Part shown: one piece after another, positions 23,201-35,019 of the stretch | Layout: every line of letters begins with the position of its first letter | Position numbering within the stretch: the stretch's first letter is position 1 | Assembly: GCF_000321225.1 (NCBI RefSeq) | Contig: NW_004450329.1 | Span: 860,173-924,172, forward strand | DNA length: 64,000 bases | Origin: Odobenus rosmarus divergens | Lineage: Eukaryota; Chordata; Mammalia; Carnivora; Odobenidae | Direction of reading: 5' to 3' | Translations under genes and position numbers: made by a program | The notes under the pieces: model-generated | The model's database searches: none | Told to the model about the DNA's origin: nothing | The model's input: only the letters and a program-made list of their open reading frames with translations

Positions 23201-23974
23201 ATCTAACCCACCCTGCTGGTTCATTGCTTGGGTGGTTTAATGCAGGGAATTTGACATAGAGTGGATAGGCCAGGCAGAGAAAGCAATCTAAAGACAGAAG
23301 GAAAATAAGAATTTTTGTTTATCTTACTGGCAAAGCTGTGAATTCATTCTTATATCCCTGGACATATTAGGTCTTACCTCCCTTGCAACTAGTTAAATGG
23401 CAGAAAATGTTGGATTTTTCCATATGTTTTTCCTATGTTTGATTGGAAAGCTTTGGTTTGATTCCAAAAGGAATTAGAAATACTTCCATCATGATAGAAC
23501 AGACGCTTTTATGGTGAATTAAACTGCCACTGTTAAAAAATTAATGCAAAGAGTTACACCTAGGAAATATAAAGCAATAAATGTCAGCTAAAGTCCCAAG
23601 GGAAGATATGACACTCAAGAGTCGAGTCTTCAGGGGCAAAGGGGGATTGGCAGAGCACAATTGTGAAAGTTACTGGAAAAATAAAACTATTTATAATTAT
23701 CCATCACATATTGTGACTCCTCAGTTAAAACATTTGAGTGTCTTCCCTGAGCCCCCCCCCCACCTCTGGATTCTAAATATAGTGGGTATGTATTCCTTGT
23801 CTTCATAGCTTCAGTGCCCAATATGGCCTCAAGAGTACTCAGACTCAATGCTTATTGAGTTGAAAGATACAGACATTATTTCCAAAAATAACAAGCTACA
23901 TCAAAGAGGGCTCTTTGTAAATGATTTTTTCTTATAAAGAATGCCACCCTACATGGGTTATTCTTGTTAACTGT

Positions 23975-24150
23975 GAGTTGGCAAAAAGAAGAGGAATGAC
24001 AAACAATAGAAAAAGGAGTAAGTAGAAAAAGGAGAAAGAAAGAGGAGATAATAGAAAGAAGTCAAGAGGAATTGGGAGGAACAGACAGATCAGGAGTGAA
24101 AGAGGCATGGAGAGGGAAGGCAGGGAGAGATGGGAGAGAACAATGGCTGA
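23975..24150. repeat. Purine-rich (GA/AAG) low-complexity tract
   Basis: The plus strand is overwhelmingly A and G (repeated GAAAAAGGAG, GAAAGAAAGAGGAG, GGAGAGGGAAGGCAGGGAGAG), with few pyrimidines. The complementary strand gives Leu/Ser/Pro-rich open frames at 23932-24374, which I regard as artefacts of composition. Confidence 0.75.
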
Positions 24151-24190
24151 TAAAGTGACAGGTGCAGGGGCAGAAAGGAGGGAGCCGGGC

Positions 24191-24222
24191 ACCAATGGTA
24201 AGGGAAAGACCAATGGTAAGGG
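24191..24222. repeat. Small tandem duplication, period 18
   Basis: The 14-mer ACCAATGGTAAGGG occurs at 24191-24204 and again at 24209-24222, next to the purine-rich tract. It looks like a replication-slippage duplication. Confidence 0.8.
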
Positions 24223-25159
24223 GAATACTCCAGACACCAAAAGCTGCCCCAGATTCTATGAAACACATGGATTATGGTGTCTCTAATCACTACTAAAACT
24301 GAATCTAGAAACAATTGAAGAAAAGTTAAATTGGAGTAAACACAAAGGTATGGGGCATACATACTTATGTGCATATTGAAGAATCATCTCCAATTTCCGG
24401 CTTGCTGGTTTTGTGCCTTTTCTTTTTTCTTCTAAACACTTGGATATCTTCCAACCAAACAGAAAATAAAGCCTGGGAAACAGGTTTCAATGAATTGCAA
24501 ACACATCATTTTTTGCTAATTTACTAAAATAGCACATTTACAACTAAAATGAGAGAAAATGGTTAGAGGCAAAAAAATGGCGATGTATTTCCATGGCCCT
24601 CTGAGCATTTCAGCTTGTGTATAATCAGCTCACATTCAAGAGGAAACAGTGTTCAGCTATTTAGTTGGCTCTCTATTTCTTGAAAATCTTGGTTATTTTG
24701 TATTTTTTTTTCTTAACATAGACTTCAGGCTTCCCTAATTAAATAAGAGAAGTTTTATTATCAGCAAAGATGGCATTAGACCCGGGGCAACTTTAGATGA
24801 TAGAGTTGTTTTTCTTCACTTGGGAAAAGTAAGAGTAGGGCTAGAGGAAAAGAAGGGATTGACATTTTACTTAAAAACATCAAGGAGACTTTCAAAAACA
24901 CTACTCCAAGCACCAGGGCTCCTGGAGAACAAAAGCAAGAGTTCAATGTCTGTCTCCTTAGGCCTATCACCTAATTTTTAAAGTTCCTCAAATTCACCTG
25001 ACTTTAGGAAATCAGCCCATCAACCACATTGAAATCAATGGTTGTCATGGTGAGAATATTCCTAGAATTATTTCCAGGAACTTTTTAAGTCACAGCAGCA
25101 AAATTGCTCACAGACAACAGCTAAATGTTTCAGCATTGGCAGCCTTGAAGACTCTTTGG

Positions 25160-25420
25160 ATCATAAAATATATTTAAAGGAAATTTTAGAGATTATTTCA
25201 TCATCTCTCCTGAGAGTCTTTTAAAGATGGGGATATGGTGACCCGGAGTAAAAGAGAGACTTATCCCAGGTCCCAGGAAGTTGGTGATCCGGCCAGGACT
25301 ACTCATATCTTCCAACCTCCACTCTCCTTTCATGCTTTCAGACTGACTGGAAAGAGGAACACAAAGCAGACAAAGAAGAAGAAGCTTTCTAGCATTGAGA
25401 CTGTCTTCCTTGGACATAGA
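25160..25420 (+). repeat. MIR-like ancient SINE
   Basis: The order 'attttagagattatttcatcatctc', 'ttaaagatggggatatggtgacccggagtaaaagagagacttatcccaggtccc' and 'ccaggactactcatatcttcc' parallels a mammal-wide SINE ('ttagagatcatctagtcc...cagatgaggaaactgaggc...gacttgcccaaggtca...ggactagaaccc...tcctgactcc'). Divergence is high. Confidence 0.55.
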
Positions 25421-27340
25421 CCAGTAGAGTGCTTAAAAGATGATTATTTTCTTTTTATACTTCATAAGGCCGAAGGAAATCAGTTCTTCAGGTCTGCATG
25501 GTGACCCCTGTGTCTCCCAACAGGCAATTTTCCGCCTTTCTTTGAATTTCCTCCAACTGGCTCTGTGTCATAATATTTCACATGGCTGATGCAATGAATT
25601 TTGACCTTTGTGGAGGTCTGTTTTGAAGAGGAATGTGAGACAGGAAGAAGCAACATAAGATAAATAAACAAATATCTGAGAAGTTGTTCTCTATCTCCCC
25701 CTCTAAATCTGTTAAAACTTTTTCATTTTCTCTCTTATTAGAAACAGCAGCACACTTTATCCTCTCTTTCTTCTCCAATTCTATCAAATGCAGTCTCAAA
25801 ATGAGTCAGATCAGAGTGACAAACAGATTTGGAATTGATTTGTGAAAATCATCCTTTGGAAAATGTACTCCAAAAATGCAACAAAGAAGAAAAATGAAAG
25901 TGGTCTGTGGTATATATCTGTCCTTGTATTCACTTCAATAAATGTTCATGAGGACCCACTCTGTGCCAGGAGCTCTGCTAGAAGCTGAGAGCACAAATTG
26001 TACTTCTGCACATTGCCAGCCATGTAAATTCTTTGGGCTTCAAAACTGGGTCTGTAAAATAGGGTAATGATATTTCTCTCATGGAGTTATGAGGATTAAA
26101 GTTGCCAATATTCTAATCTATTATGTTTCAAGGCTTTTTTTTTTTTTTCTGTACTTGCTTGCTATCTAGCTTTGTTCCAATGGGTAATGTTGCAATGGTC
26201 ATGTTCATGAGTCTTCACCTATCTGCACAAACCAGAAGATGTCTGGTTACATTAATTAACAAATGCTCTAGTGAGGATAATGAGTACAACTGATTCCATG
26301 TAGAGTGAGTATATGGCTGGGACTTACAGAGTTTCATATAGGAGGTGACAGCTAATTCAAATGGACACTGTGACAGGAATGAGAGAATTCAATTCTGATG
26401 TAATCAAATGTGGGGGGGTGTCTCAGCCTGTGCTATCACAGGAAAGATTTGAAGTATAGAAGAACCCAGAGACAAAGACTACCACCTCATATTGCCATAG
26501 CTCCCAACGACGATAAGTTGGAGAGAGCATGGAATTGGCTTTAATCAATCAGTGTACACTGGTAAATGTTTAACAACTAGCCCTTTGAAAAAAAATAATA
26601 AAAACACTGATTTATAACATTTTTTATTTAAATAGTGTAAGTCATTCCACCAAGGCCAATTTTGAACTACCAGTGTGAGGTCATTCTGGGTGGATTTGGG
26701 TAGAGAAGCACCCTGTAGAATCCGTTGGGGCCAGCTCGGGCACATCACTGTGGCACTGTCACACTGCTTCTCCCTCTAAACTTGGTAAATTAATGAACTC
26801 AATGCTTCTACTCCTCAGTTTCGTGGACTGTAAAGTGGAGACTATGAAACCTACCTGGGGTATTAACAGAAAGACTGAATGAGTTAATAAAAGTTCCCAA
26901 CATAGTATTTTGCATGCAGTAGAAAGTCAAAAATATTCCTTTTTCTCCTTAGTTGAAATCTGGATTTCATAAATCCTCTGGCTACTCAGAGGAGGAAATG
27001 TTGGCACCAAGGCAGAACAATACCAGAAAAGGGTCACAGACTTCCAAGGATTCACAAACAGTTACCTAATTGGCCTAGTTGACTCTAATTTGTATTTGAA
27101 CAGAAAGCACCCCAGCAGAGGCTCTTTTGTTTGAAGTGTCTTTAGATAGGAATGTTTCATCTATCAAGATGGTAGAATATTCTCTCAGGGCAAGGACCAC
27201 ATAGCTTTCTTTTTTAAAAGCCTGCATATATTAAATCCATAACCCATGCCTTTGAATGATTGATTAATTGGTTTGGAAAACACATCACATATACTAATAG
27301 AAATATTTTATTTCTGGGTTTGTTTATTTTTCACTTGATT
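25421..27340. other. Non-coding DNA with MIR/L2 traces
   Basis: No gene is recognised. An L2/MIR-like block lies at about 25935-26115 ('aataaatgttcatgaggacccactctgtgccaggagctctgctagaagctgagagcac' and 'ctgtaaaatagggtaatgatatttctctcatgg'). A reverse MIR at about 26790-26940 is listed separately. The rest shows nothing notable. Confidence 0.45.
26790..26940 (-). repeat. MIR-family ancient SINE
   Basis: 'ctcctcagtttcgtggactgtaaagtggag', 'acctacctggggtattaacagaaagactgaatgagttaataaaagt' and 'catgcagtagaaagtc' follow the reverse complement of MIR ('cctcagtttcctcatctgtaaaatgggg...cctacctcatagggtt...gattaaatgagttaat'). Confidence 0.7.
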
Positions 27341-27600
27341 TTATTTTTATTTTTTTTATTTTTTTATTTTTTAATAATTTTTTTATTGTTAACCACCATA
27401 CATTACATCATTAGTTTTTGATGCAGTGTTCCATGATTCATTGTTTGTGCATAACACCCAGTGCTCCACACAGAATGTGCCCCCTTTAATACCCATCACC
27501 AGGCTAACCCATCCCCCGAACCCCCTCCCCTCTAGAACCCTCAGTTTGTTTTTCAGAGTCCATCGTCTCTAATGGTTCGTCTCCCCCTCCGACTTATTTT
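27341..27600 (-). mobile_element. Young caniform L1 3' end
   Basis: Read on the minus strand: an interrupted T/A-rich tail, 'gttaaccaccatacattacatcattag', 'cccatcaccaggctaacccatccccc', 'ctctagaaccctcagtttgtttttcagagtccatcgtctct' and 'ggttcgtctccccctccgactta'. It stops at about 27600, so it is 5'-truncated to about 250 bp. I could not assign a clean target duplication. Confidence 0.92.
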
Positions 27601-28474
27601 AAATGAAGACTGTTCCACTTCGGCATTAGTAACAGTGAGCTGTCCATATCCTGGGCTGCTTATTCAGCTGCACTGGGACCCTTACTTTGTCCCAAATTTG
27701 TTTTGCCTCTTCTCCATTGCCCTTGAATTCTTTTCTCTTACACTGTACCAGGGTCTCCCATTCTCATCCTAGATTGCCGTTGGAAATACACATCTAAAAA
27801 ACCCTTTCTAGATTTGATCCATGTTGTTCTCTAGTGAGGAGTGGGCTTGATACAGACTGACTTTCCATTTCTTGCTGCTCCTAACAAGTTTGAGTACAAT
27901 GCTTAAAGTATTCCAATGGGTTGCTGGAATAATACCCACTAGATTTTTTGGATATGTATGCCAATCATATAATCTCAATCAACCCTGAGATAGAAATTAT
28001 CAAATTTATTTTACATAATCTGGAACTGAGGCTCTGAGATAGTGATCTCTTAAGTTGGCACAGATATGGTTAGCCTATTCTATAATATTCAGCCTCATCT
28101 TGTCTTCCTTCTCTTTCCTATAGACTCAAAACTGGCAGTATATACATACATACATAATTAATAATGGCTACTACATACCAGTCACTAGGTTAGACACTGG
28201 TAGATAAAATAGAAGGCAAGTTTCCTTTTTCAGTCCTTATTTCTTTTGATCTTTAATCTTCTACACTTTTCACAATTGTGTCCTTGTCAAGACATTCAAT
28301 TTCCTTGGCTACTCTAACATAGTTCTCCCCTGGTTCCTCTCTTATGATTTCGTTCCTCTTTCACATTCTTCCCTGCAGTGTTGGGTTCCTCATGTTGCAA
28401 CCTAGGCTCTCTCCTCTTATATATTTTTCCTTTAAGCAATATCATACCATATCCACAGCTTTCATTACCCATAT
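27601..28474. other. Non-coding DNA with MIR traces
   Basis: No gene is recognised. At about 27960-28070, 'ttatcaaatttattttacataatctggaactgaggctctgagatagtgatc' resembles a forward MIR core. At about 28160-28215, 'tggctactacataccagtcactaggttagacactgg' resembles a MIR/L2 start. The rest is featureless. Confidence 0.45.
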
Positions 28475-29065
28475 ATCATAGACTGAGTTGTGTCCCCCAC
28501 CAAGTTCATATACTGAAGTCCTAACACCCTCCCCAATACCTTTGAATGTGGTTGTATTTGGAGATAGGAATTTTAAAGAGTTATTTAAGGTAAAATGAAG
28601 TCAGCTGGGTGGGTCCTAATCCAATAAGATTTGTGTCCATATAAGAATATGGGTTAAGATTCAGACATGTCCACTGGAAAAGACTATGTAAAGACAGCTG
28701 ACTCCTGGGGCGCCTGGGTGGCTCAGTCCTTAAGCGTCTGCCTTCGGCTCCGATCGTGATCTCAGGGTCCTGGGCTCGAGCCCAGCATCGGGCTCCTTGC
28801 TCTGCGGAAAGCCTGTTCTCCCTCTTCCACTCCCCCTGCTTGTGTTTCCTCTCTCGCTGTGTCTCTCTGAGTCAAATAAATAAATAAAATCTTAAAAAAA
28901 AAAAAAAAGCTGACTCCTGCCAACCAAGGAAAGAGACCTCAGAAGAAACTGATCCTGCCAGCACCTGAATCTTGGATTTCTGGACTCTAGAACTGTGAGG
29001 ACGTAAGATTCTGTTGTTTAAGCCCCCAGTCAGTGGTATGTTATGGCAGCCTGGAAAGACTAATA
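28475..29065 (+). mobile_element. ERVL-MaLR solo LTR (MST/MLT1-like), split by a SINE
   Basis: The forward order 'actgagttgtgtcccccaccaagttcatatactgaagtcctaacaccc', 'gaatgtggttgtatttggagatagga', 'ggtgggtcctaatccaataagatttgtgtccatataagaa', 'gccagcacctgaatcttggatttctggactctagaactgtgag' and 'ctgttgtttaagcccccagtcagtggtatgttatggcagcc' follows the MST/MLT1 LTR of the mammalian MaLR retrotransposons. No internal coding region is present. A SINEC at 28696-28919 interrupts it. It is an old non-coding relic. Confidence 0.88.
28696..28919 (+). mobile_element. SINEC inside the MaLR LTR, 12-bp target duplication
   Basis: The forward body runs 28708-28907 with 'gggcgcctgggtggctcagtccttaagcgtctgccttcggctc', 'cccctgcttgtgtttcctctctcgctgtgtctctctgagtcaaataaataaataaaatctt' and a poly-A tail. 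Perfect duplications AGCTGACTCCTG flank it at 28696-28707 and 28908-28919. Its head has a small deletion compared with other copies ('cagtccttaag' for 'cagtcggttaag'), marking a subfamily variant. Confidence 0.96.
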
Positions 29066-30039
29066 TATACTACTTATATGTGTCTGAGACCCAAAATTAT
29101 GTTTCTAAACCAGATCTCTTGTCTGAGCCCTTGATCTGGTTATACTACTGTGAGATATCACCTCTGAGATATTTCAAAGGCACATATGCAAACAAATGGC
29201 TAATCTCTCCCATTCAAATATAGTCATATTTCCAGTATTGTTTTTCAGCATCTATGTAGCTACAAACCAGTTTTATACAACCAATTCCTTTACTCTCATA
29301 TATACTACATGGTGGAACCCTGTCATTTTCCTTCCTGAATATCTATTGAATCCTTCCACATCTCTCTTGTTTATGGTCACAACAAGCTGACCCTGGAAAA
29401 CATATGCAGGCAGGTAAAACGCAAGGGGGGAGGAACACAGAGACAGGGACAGGACTAAGCATTCAATATGCTAATGGTCAGCACATCTATTTCAAAAAGT
29501 CAATTCTGGAAATTAATTTCTGAAGATTTGTCCTATTTCCTCTGTCCCCAGAGGCTCTGAAAGATACGAGCATTACCACTGTTGTCAAGTTCATGTCATT
29601 CCAGTGTGTCCTCCACCACTCTGTTCATCACATTTAAATACAAGAAGCTTTATTAAGACTTACATAGTGGTTCTTAATTGGAGGTATTAATCTGGCTTAT
29701 AGATGTTTCACAATATGGGTAGGAGGCTCATTTGGCTGGGCCTTAGATCCTGGCTGTTGGTAGATGAAGGCCAGAAATGCCAAACATTTTCCAGTTCAGG
29801 CAATAATTCCACCCAATAGCACTTTGTTGATAGGAGTATATTGGGAGATTAGGAGTATTTTAGCCATATCACCTTAGGCCTTCCCTTTTGATCCTCTTTT
29901 CTGCTCCAATGCTATTCCCTCCCCTTTCTTTTTTACCAACAGAATTCCTACCCAACTTTCAGAACTTGGTAAGTTGTTACTTCACAGGAAAGTCTTGACC
30001 TCTCTAAATGTAGGAAATTATACGCTCATAGCACTGTGT
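29066..30039. other. Unique non-coding DNA
   Basis: No gene or clear repeat is recognised. Short frames at 29014-29390 start within the LTR end and match nothing. Confidence 0.5.
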
Positions 30040-30240
30040 GCTCACAGTTTTGTAGTTAGATATTTATTCATGTGATCATTTGATAAATGTCTGTTTTGTC
30101 CAAAAGTCTGTATAGCTCCATGTGGTCAAGAACTGCATCTGGTTTTGGTAACAACTGTATCCCTGGCACCTGACAGTACCAGGAATATGGTAGCACTTGG
30201 TAAGTGTTTATTGAATGTGCAAATGAATGGGTGCATGAAT
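30040..30240 (+). repeat. LINE L2 3' end
   Basis: 'tctgtatagctccatgtggtcaagaactgcatctggttttggtaacaactgtatccctggcacctgacagtaccaggaatatggtagcacttggtaagtgtttattgaatgtgcaaatgaatg' matches the forward L2 3' end ('gagggcagggac...tgtatccccagcacc...cacatagtaggtgctcaataaatatttgttgaatgaatg'). Confidence 0.75.
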
Positions 30241-32639
30241 GGTGCAGCCCCTGATCTCAAGGGACTTGCTGTATGACTGAAAATAGGGAACAGGATGTGT
30301 GATGAAACACCTTAGAATGGCCTGTGGGCAGAGATGAGGCACTTATATCAGTCTTGGCACAGTGAACACACTCTGCTGAGAGAAGAGCTAGATTTCACAT
30401 AGACATGTATTTTAGTGCCCAGAATCCCTCAGGACTAAAATTTTCTTTTGGAAAGGTGACACTTGAGGTTACCTATTTTAAGCATCTGTCTTGCAGGGCT
30501 TCCAAATGAACTCATTGGCAACCACATATGCCTTATTTGTGGAGGGGCTGGAACACCCATGGACTGTGGAATTTTGCTTTTTCTTTGCTTCCACAGCAAA
30601 AGGCTAGGGGTCTCTTAGAGAACAAAAGAAGAAGGTAGCCAGAGGTCAGTCAGGCTCTGGTCAGAGCAGGCTTCAGAGCTGGAGAGTGAAAGGTCAGAAA
30701 ATTATCGAGAAGAGAAATTGAAGCAACTAGAGAGGAAGAAGAGCAGGGAATAAAAGCAGAGTCAGCTTTAAAATTATTCCCCATAGTTGAAAGAAAAAAT
30801 ATATTTCTCTCATTTGCAAAGAAACCTGGGGCAGACAGATACCTCAGGATATTCATTATTTCTTTAAATATTTAATTGGGCACTTCAAAAGATCACAATT
30901 AAACTTTTTAAAAATATAAAGTTTAAGTTGAAAGGAATCCATGGAGACCAATGCTACTGAATCTTCTGGTGTGAACAAGTGGCCTTATTAAAAACAGGAG
31001 GGGGTGATGGTACAAAGACAGGTTCCTGAGTCATTGGTTAAAGGAAGCATCCTGACTTTCCTCCCTCTGTTAATGGGCTAAGAAAGAAGGACAAGGAGAG
31101 CCAGGAGATTCTACTCTATTCAACTCTAACTCTACCATGGAGATATGCACTCTGAGGCAATGATATTCCAAATGCTTCTGAAAATAAAAGTCAAGGAAAT
31201 CATGGTCCATGCCTTGAGTTCTACCTCTGTGCTTGCACACATGAGTCCTTCCTATTAACACATGAATTCTCTGTGAATTGGCTCATCCATTCTTACTTTC
31301 TGAATCTAGACAGCTCACATCTAACACTGGCCATGCCTGCCAAGGCCTCAGCTTCCCAAAATCCTGATCAATGGCCCTGCTCTCTGCTGGAAACTTTGCC
31401 TTGCTCCTGATCTGATGCCGTGGTGTCAGCCCCTGCTCTGGTGCTCCCTAGCTGATGCTTACTTTTATAACATCTATCTTTTCTCCCTGCCTTTGAGTCC
31501 CACTAATTCTCACAACCAGGAGCACCCATTTCCCTTCTAGTGTATAGAACTTTGCCCAGCCCTGACAAGGCAAAGGCAAATGAAGGAATCTCAGTCTAGC
31601 AAATTGGAATTCCAACACTGTCTCACTTGCTGTCCATTGTGTTTTTTCTGTCACATCTGTTATACTTGTGTCTTCTTCAATGTAACCAAGCCCACAGTGG
31701 GTATTCTAGGGCTCCTCTTCCCACCCAGTGCTCTAGATAAGGTAGGACAGAGGCTCTGTACTGTTGTTAAAATATTTTTAGGTTCAAATTCCTAATTCTG
31801 AACTGTGTATCCCAGAGCTGAGCAACTACCACTTTCTCGGAATCTTCTTGAATCTTTGTTGAGACTTCCACTGCTTTCTGAGGCCAAGATGGCCTGGCAT
31901 TGTGCTCTACATGGGCAGCCAGTGTAGCCTGATGTCAGAGCCCCATTACACTGAATTACAGCTTTCTTGGATATCCTCTCAAGGGGCTCCATAAGCCTCT
32001 TTGACTCCCACCTACAAGCCTAGTGTTCTCATTATGTGGTTTTCCAACAAGCCTGATGCAACTTAAGTATCTTTATGAGCAAAGCTCTGGCACTTACTGG
32101 GTTTCTAATGGATACCTCTTGGCTCTATAGAGGATTGGGTGATTATTTGGTATAGTCTAATTCTATTCATTGTCTCTAGCTTTTTTCTCCAGTTTTGTTT
32201 TATCTTGGTTGACTTGTTGTGCTGCCATCTATCTATATATTTCAGCACAGCTAACACTTCCAGCACAACCCTAGGGAATTACTTGAAGGTAGTGAAGGGA
32301 AGCACATGTATTGTAAATTTGCCTGAAGACAGTCGTGGCTTCTTTAGGAATATCATATTATCATTATCAAGAACAAAACAAACTAGATATCCAGTGAATC
32401 TTCTTCCAAACTCATTAGGGATAACTCTTCCTTAGAATCATTTTCTTTAAGGTTCTTCAGATTTCTCTTGGTGAGAAATGTCACAAGAAATTAAAGTTTT
32501 ATTGTTACCACACATGCACCAACAAGAATGGAGATTATGAAGGCTGGTTGAATATCCAGAAGGTTATCCCTTACATAATTATTGCAATAGAAACCATTAG
32601 GCACAAGAAACAAGATTGATTTCTGTCAAATGATAGAGC
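30241..32639. other. Unique non-coding DNA
   Basis: No gene, exon or clear transposon is recognised in 2.4 kb. Frames of 60-98 codons occur on both strands and overlap one another, with no family resemblance. GC content looks slightly higher around 31300-31900 than elsewhere. Confidence 0.5.
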
Positions 32640-33175
32640 ATGATTTATTGGATGTAAATATTTTTAAGATTTATTTATTTATTTTGGAGGTGGGGGGAAG
32701 GGCAAGGGGAGAGAATCCTCAAGCAGACTCCACACTGAGCGTGGAGCTCCATTCAGGGCTCGATCCCAGGACCCAGAGGTCATGACCTGAGCCAAAATCA
32801 AGAATTGGTGGCTTAACTGACTGAGCCACCCAGGTGCCCCAATTGGATGTATTATTAAGTGAAAAAAAAAAAATCAAAGGGAAACAGAGTACATATAATA
32901 TGTTATCTTTTGTATAAAAAGAGGGGAACTGATTATATACACATATTGTAGATGCTTATATTAGCAAAAAGAAATATAGGAAGGATAAGACAGAATCTAA
33001 AGAAAAAAAAAATTACCTGTGCTGAGAAAAAGTAGGGAGGATAAGAATAGAAATAAGAATTTTCTGGGTATAACTGTATATTTTGTTTTGACTTTAGAAC
33101 TATGTGTATTTTAACATACAGAAAACCTTAAAGCTAAAAGCATGAAAAGGCAAACTCACAAGTAGATTTTTTTGT
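32640..33175 (+). mobile_element. Old L1 (L1M) 3' end interrupted by a SINE
   Basis: After the SINE, 'gtattattaagtgaaaaaaaaaaaatcaaaggg', 'agtacatataatatgttatcttttgtataaaaagag' and 'tttctgggtataactgtatattttgttttgactttagaactatgtg' follow the forward L1M 3' end ('tattgttaagtgaaaaaagcaag...tttgtgtaaaaa...'). The SINE at 32647-32851 sits at its left edge. Confidence 0.65.
32647..32851 (-). mobile_element. SINEC with 10-bp target duplication
   Basis: The reverse-oriented body runs 32657-32841: 'aagatttatttatttattttggagg', 'agaatcctcaagcagactccacactgagcgtggagctcc' and 'taactgactgagccacccaggtgcccc'. Perfect 10-bp duplications ATTGGATGTA lie at 32647-32656 and 32842-32851. Confidence 0.93.
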
Positions 33176-33673
33176 AAAAGATGGGAAAAGAAATAAAAGA
33201 AATAAAACTATAAGAAATAAAAAGAAAGAAAGAAAATTATAATTCAAATTGTCAACATAATCACTAAAGAAAGATCAGTGATCACTCTAGTAACTTTTTT
33301 TTTTAAATTGCTCTATTAACTTCTTATCAAATTTTTATAAGTATTTTTTCTTCATTGAAAAAAACTTAGAAATGAAGACATCCCATTACCAATTAGCTCA
33401 TCTAGCCCCCAGGTCTTAGTTTTTAAATATTTTTTTCTTATTAAAAGAACCAGGGCTTCTTAAAAATAATCTGGTCTTTTGGGTCAAAGAAACATTCCAA
33501 ATATGAATTTGGAATATCTTATTATGTTAGAAAACAAATCAGCCAAGAATGGTGTAGAATGCCAACAGGTCAAAAGAACGGGCTTTAAAGGCCATGGGAC
33601 AAAGTTTAAACGATTTGAGAAAGAAAAAGAAGAAAAAGGAGGAGGAGTGGAGAATGCCAGTTAAAAATTTAAA
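33176..33673. other. A-rich non-coding DNA
   Basis: No gene is recognised. It includes an A-rich AAAGAAATAAAAG low-complexity patch at about 33185-33240 and a GA-rich patch at about 33617-33655. Frames here read Lys/Glu-rich low-complexity sequence. Confidence 0.5.
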
Positions 33674-33853
33674 AGCAATGATAATTTTTCTTTTCTTTTT
33701 TAGAGAAGGGGGTAGGGGCAGAGGGAGAGTCTCCATGCCCACCACAGAGCCCAATGTGGGGCTGGATCTCACAACCCTGAGAACATGACCGAAGCCAAAA
33801 TTAGGAGTCAGATGCTTAACTGACTGAGCCACCCAGGCGCTCCAGCAATGATA
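33674..33853 (-). mobile_element. SINEC with 10-bp target duplication
   Basis: The reverse-oriented body runs 33684-33843: T-rich start, 'gagaagggggtaggggcagagggagagtc', 'ccaatgtggggctggatctcacaaccctgag', 'taactgactgagccacccaggcgctcc'. Duplications AGCAATGATA lie at 33674-33683 and 33844-33853. It lacks the (TTTA)n-proximal block, so its 3' end is short. Confidence 0.9.
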
Positions 33854-35019
33854 GAATTTTTTAAAATCAGAATTTTGCAGCCCCACTACAATAATTGACT
33901 AAGCAAAGATTCATAAATGCTGAAATTATTGGGTGTTTCAAGGACATCATGAATCACCAGTCCAGAAAGTTGATAAGAAAGTAAAGAAAGATGAGGACTA
34001 AAAATATGTTACTTTATTTTATATAAGGCATCTGTGATAGTAGCAAGATCCCTGTCAGCAGAATGATGGGAAATAAATTACTATTGACCTCCATCCATCC
34101 CTTTGCTTTGTACTGTCTAGGCTGTCTTTGTGTTGTTAAAAAACAAAAACAAAAACAAAAAACTTTAATTCAAGTTTTAAATTTTTCACACAATTATACG
34201 TCTTTCCAAAGTTTTGCTTTGATCTAACCTAAGGACTTGGCTTTCTCATGATCTCACAAGCAGGAGATGTTCAATTTCCACAACCCTCAAAATGTGATAT
34301 TCTCTTACAGACTTGTTCATGTTTCAGATCCCAACATGACCAGGTTTCAGATCCCAACTTAACCAATCTCTTTATTATTGTATTATTTATTATTTTCTCT
34401 TTACATTCATCTGGTTAGTCTAATTGTTGTATCTCCTCATGAACAATGATGGGCTAAGTTTTGGTGCCTCCCGTATTTCATAGTTACTAGTTCAGTTATT
34501 TCACAGGTAACTGGCTTGTGTCTCACAGTATTTTTCTCGTAAACTCCTACCATTCTAAAGGGAAACTCCAAAATCCATATGGGTGAGATGAACATAAGGC
34601 TAACCATAAAGATTCTTGAGCTGTTCAAGTCCATAGATATTATAGATAGTCTACTTGGTTAACCTGTGTATAAAATAGTCACTCTCAAAAAAAAATTAAC
34701 TCTAAAATTTTACTCTAATATTCAATTGTCTGACCTTTGTCTTTTATGTTCCCTTAATTTTCATTACCTTACTTCTACTTCCCACCTTTCAATTACCATC
34801 ACATGGAATTCCCCCTTTCTTCTCCAGTCTATATACCCTGTGGTGCATGGCTTTACTATTTTTTTAATCATGGTCCTCCATATATCTGGAAGACTAGTGA
34901 AACAGAACAACTAATAACCTAATGGTTGCATTGTAATTCCTAAAACTTTTCCAGTGTTTTGCTTCTTCTTGCCTTTCTTCTTGCTTTGGCAGTTCATAGT
35001 AAGCATACTAGTTTCCAAT
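33854..35019. other. Unique non-coding DNA with a small tandem duplication
   Basis: No gene is recognised. It contains an (AAAAAC)n patch at about 34139-34161 and a 23-bp tandem pair at 34321-34366, listed separately. Confidence 0.5.
34321..34366. repeat. Tandem duplication, period 23
   Basis: Two adjacent 23-bp units begin GTTTCAGATCCCAAC at 34321 and 34344. They differ at three positions in the second half (ATGACCAG versus TTAACCAA). It is probably replication slippage. Confidence 0.85.

Larger units (their letters stand above)
20217..25159. other. Long unique non-coding stretch
   Basis: No gene or well-defined transposon is recognised in nearly 5 kb. A degraded ancient repeat is possible at about 20480-20800 ('gaatggaaacagagtggaaccacagag...ctcattccattaatcaaaataagttacatg'). 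A C10 run lies at about 23753-23761, and a purine-rich tract is listed separately. Frames of 60-105 codons, such as 22907-23224 on the minus strand, match no family. Confidence 0.5.

Noticed and set aside
23932..24374. Leu/Ser/Pro-rich minus-strand frames that look like a membrane protein
   Set aside because: The composition comes from a purine-rich low-complexity tract on the other strand. Three overlapping frames show the same bias.
28475..29065. Active endogenous retrovirus
   Set aside because: Only a diverged solo MaLR LTR is present; no internal region exists and a SINE splits it.
33539..33886. 115-codon minus-strand frame with a Phe-rich run
   Set aside because: It translates a SINEC copy and an adjoining poly-purine tract.
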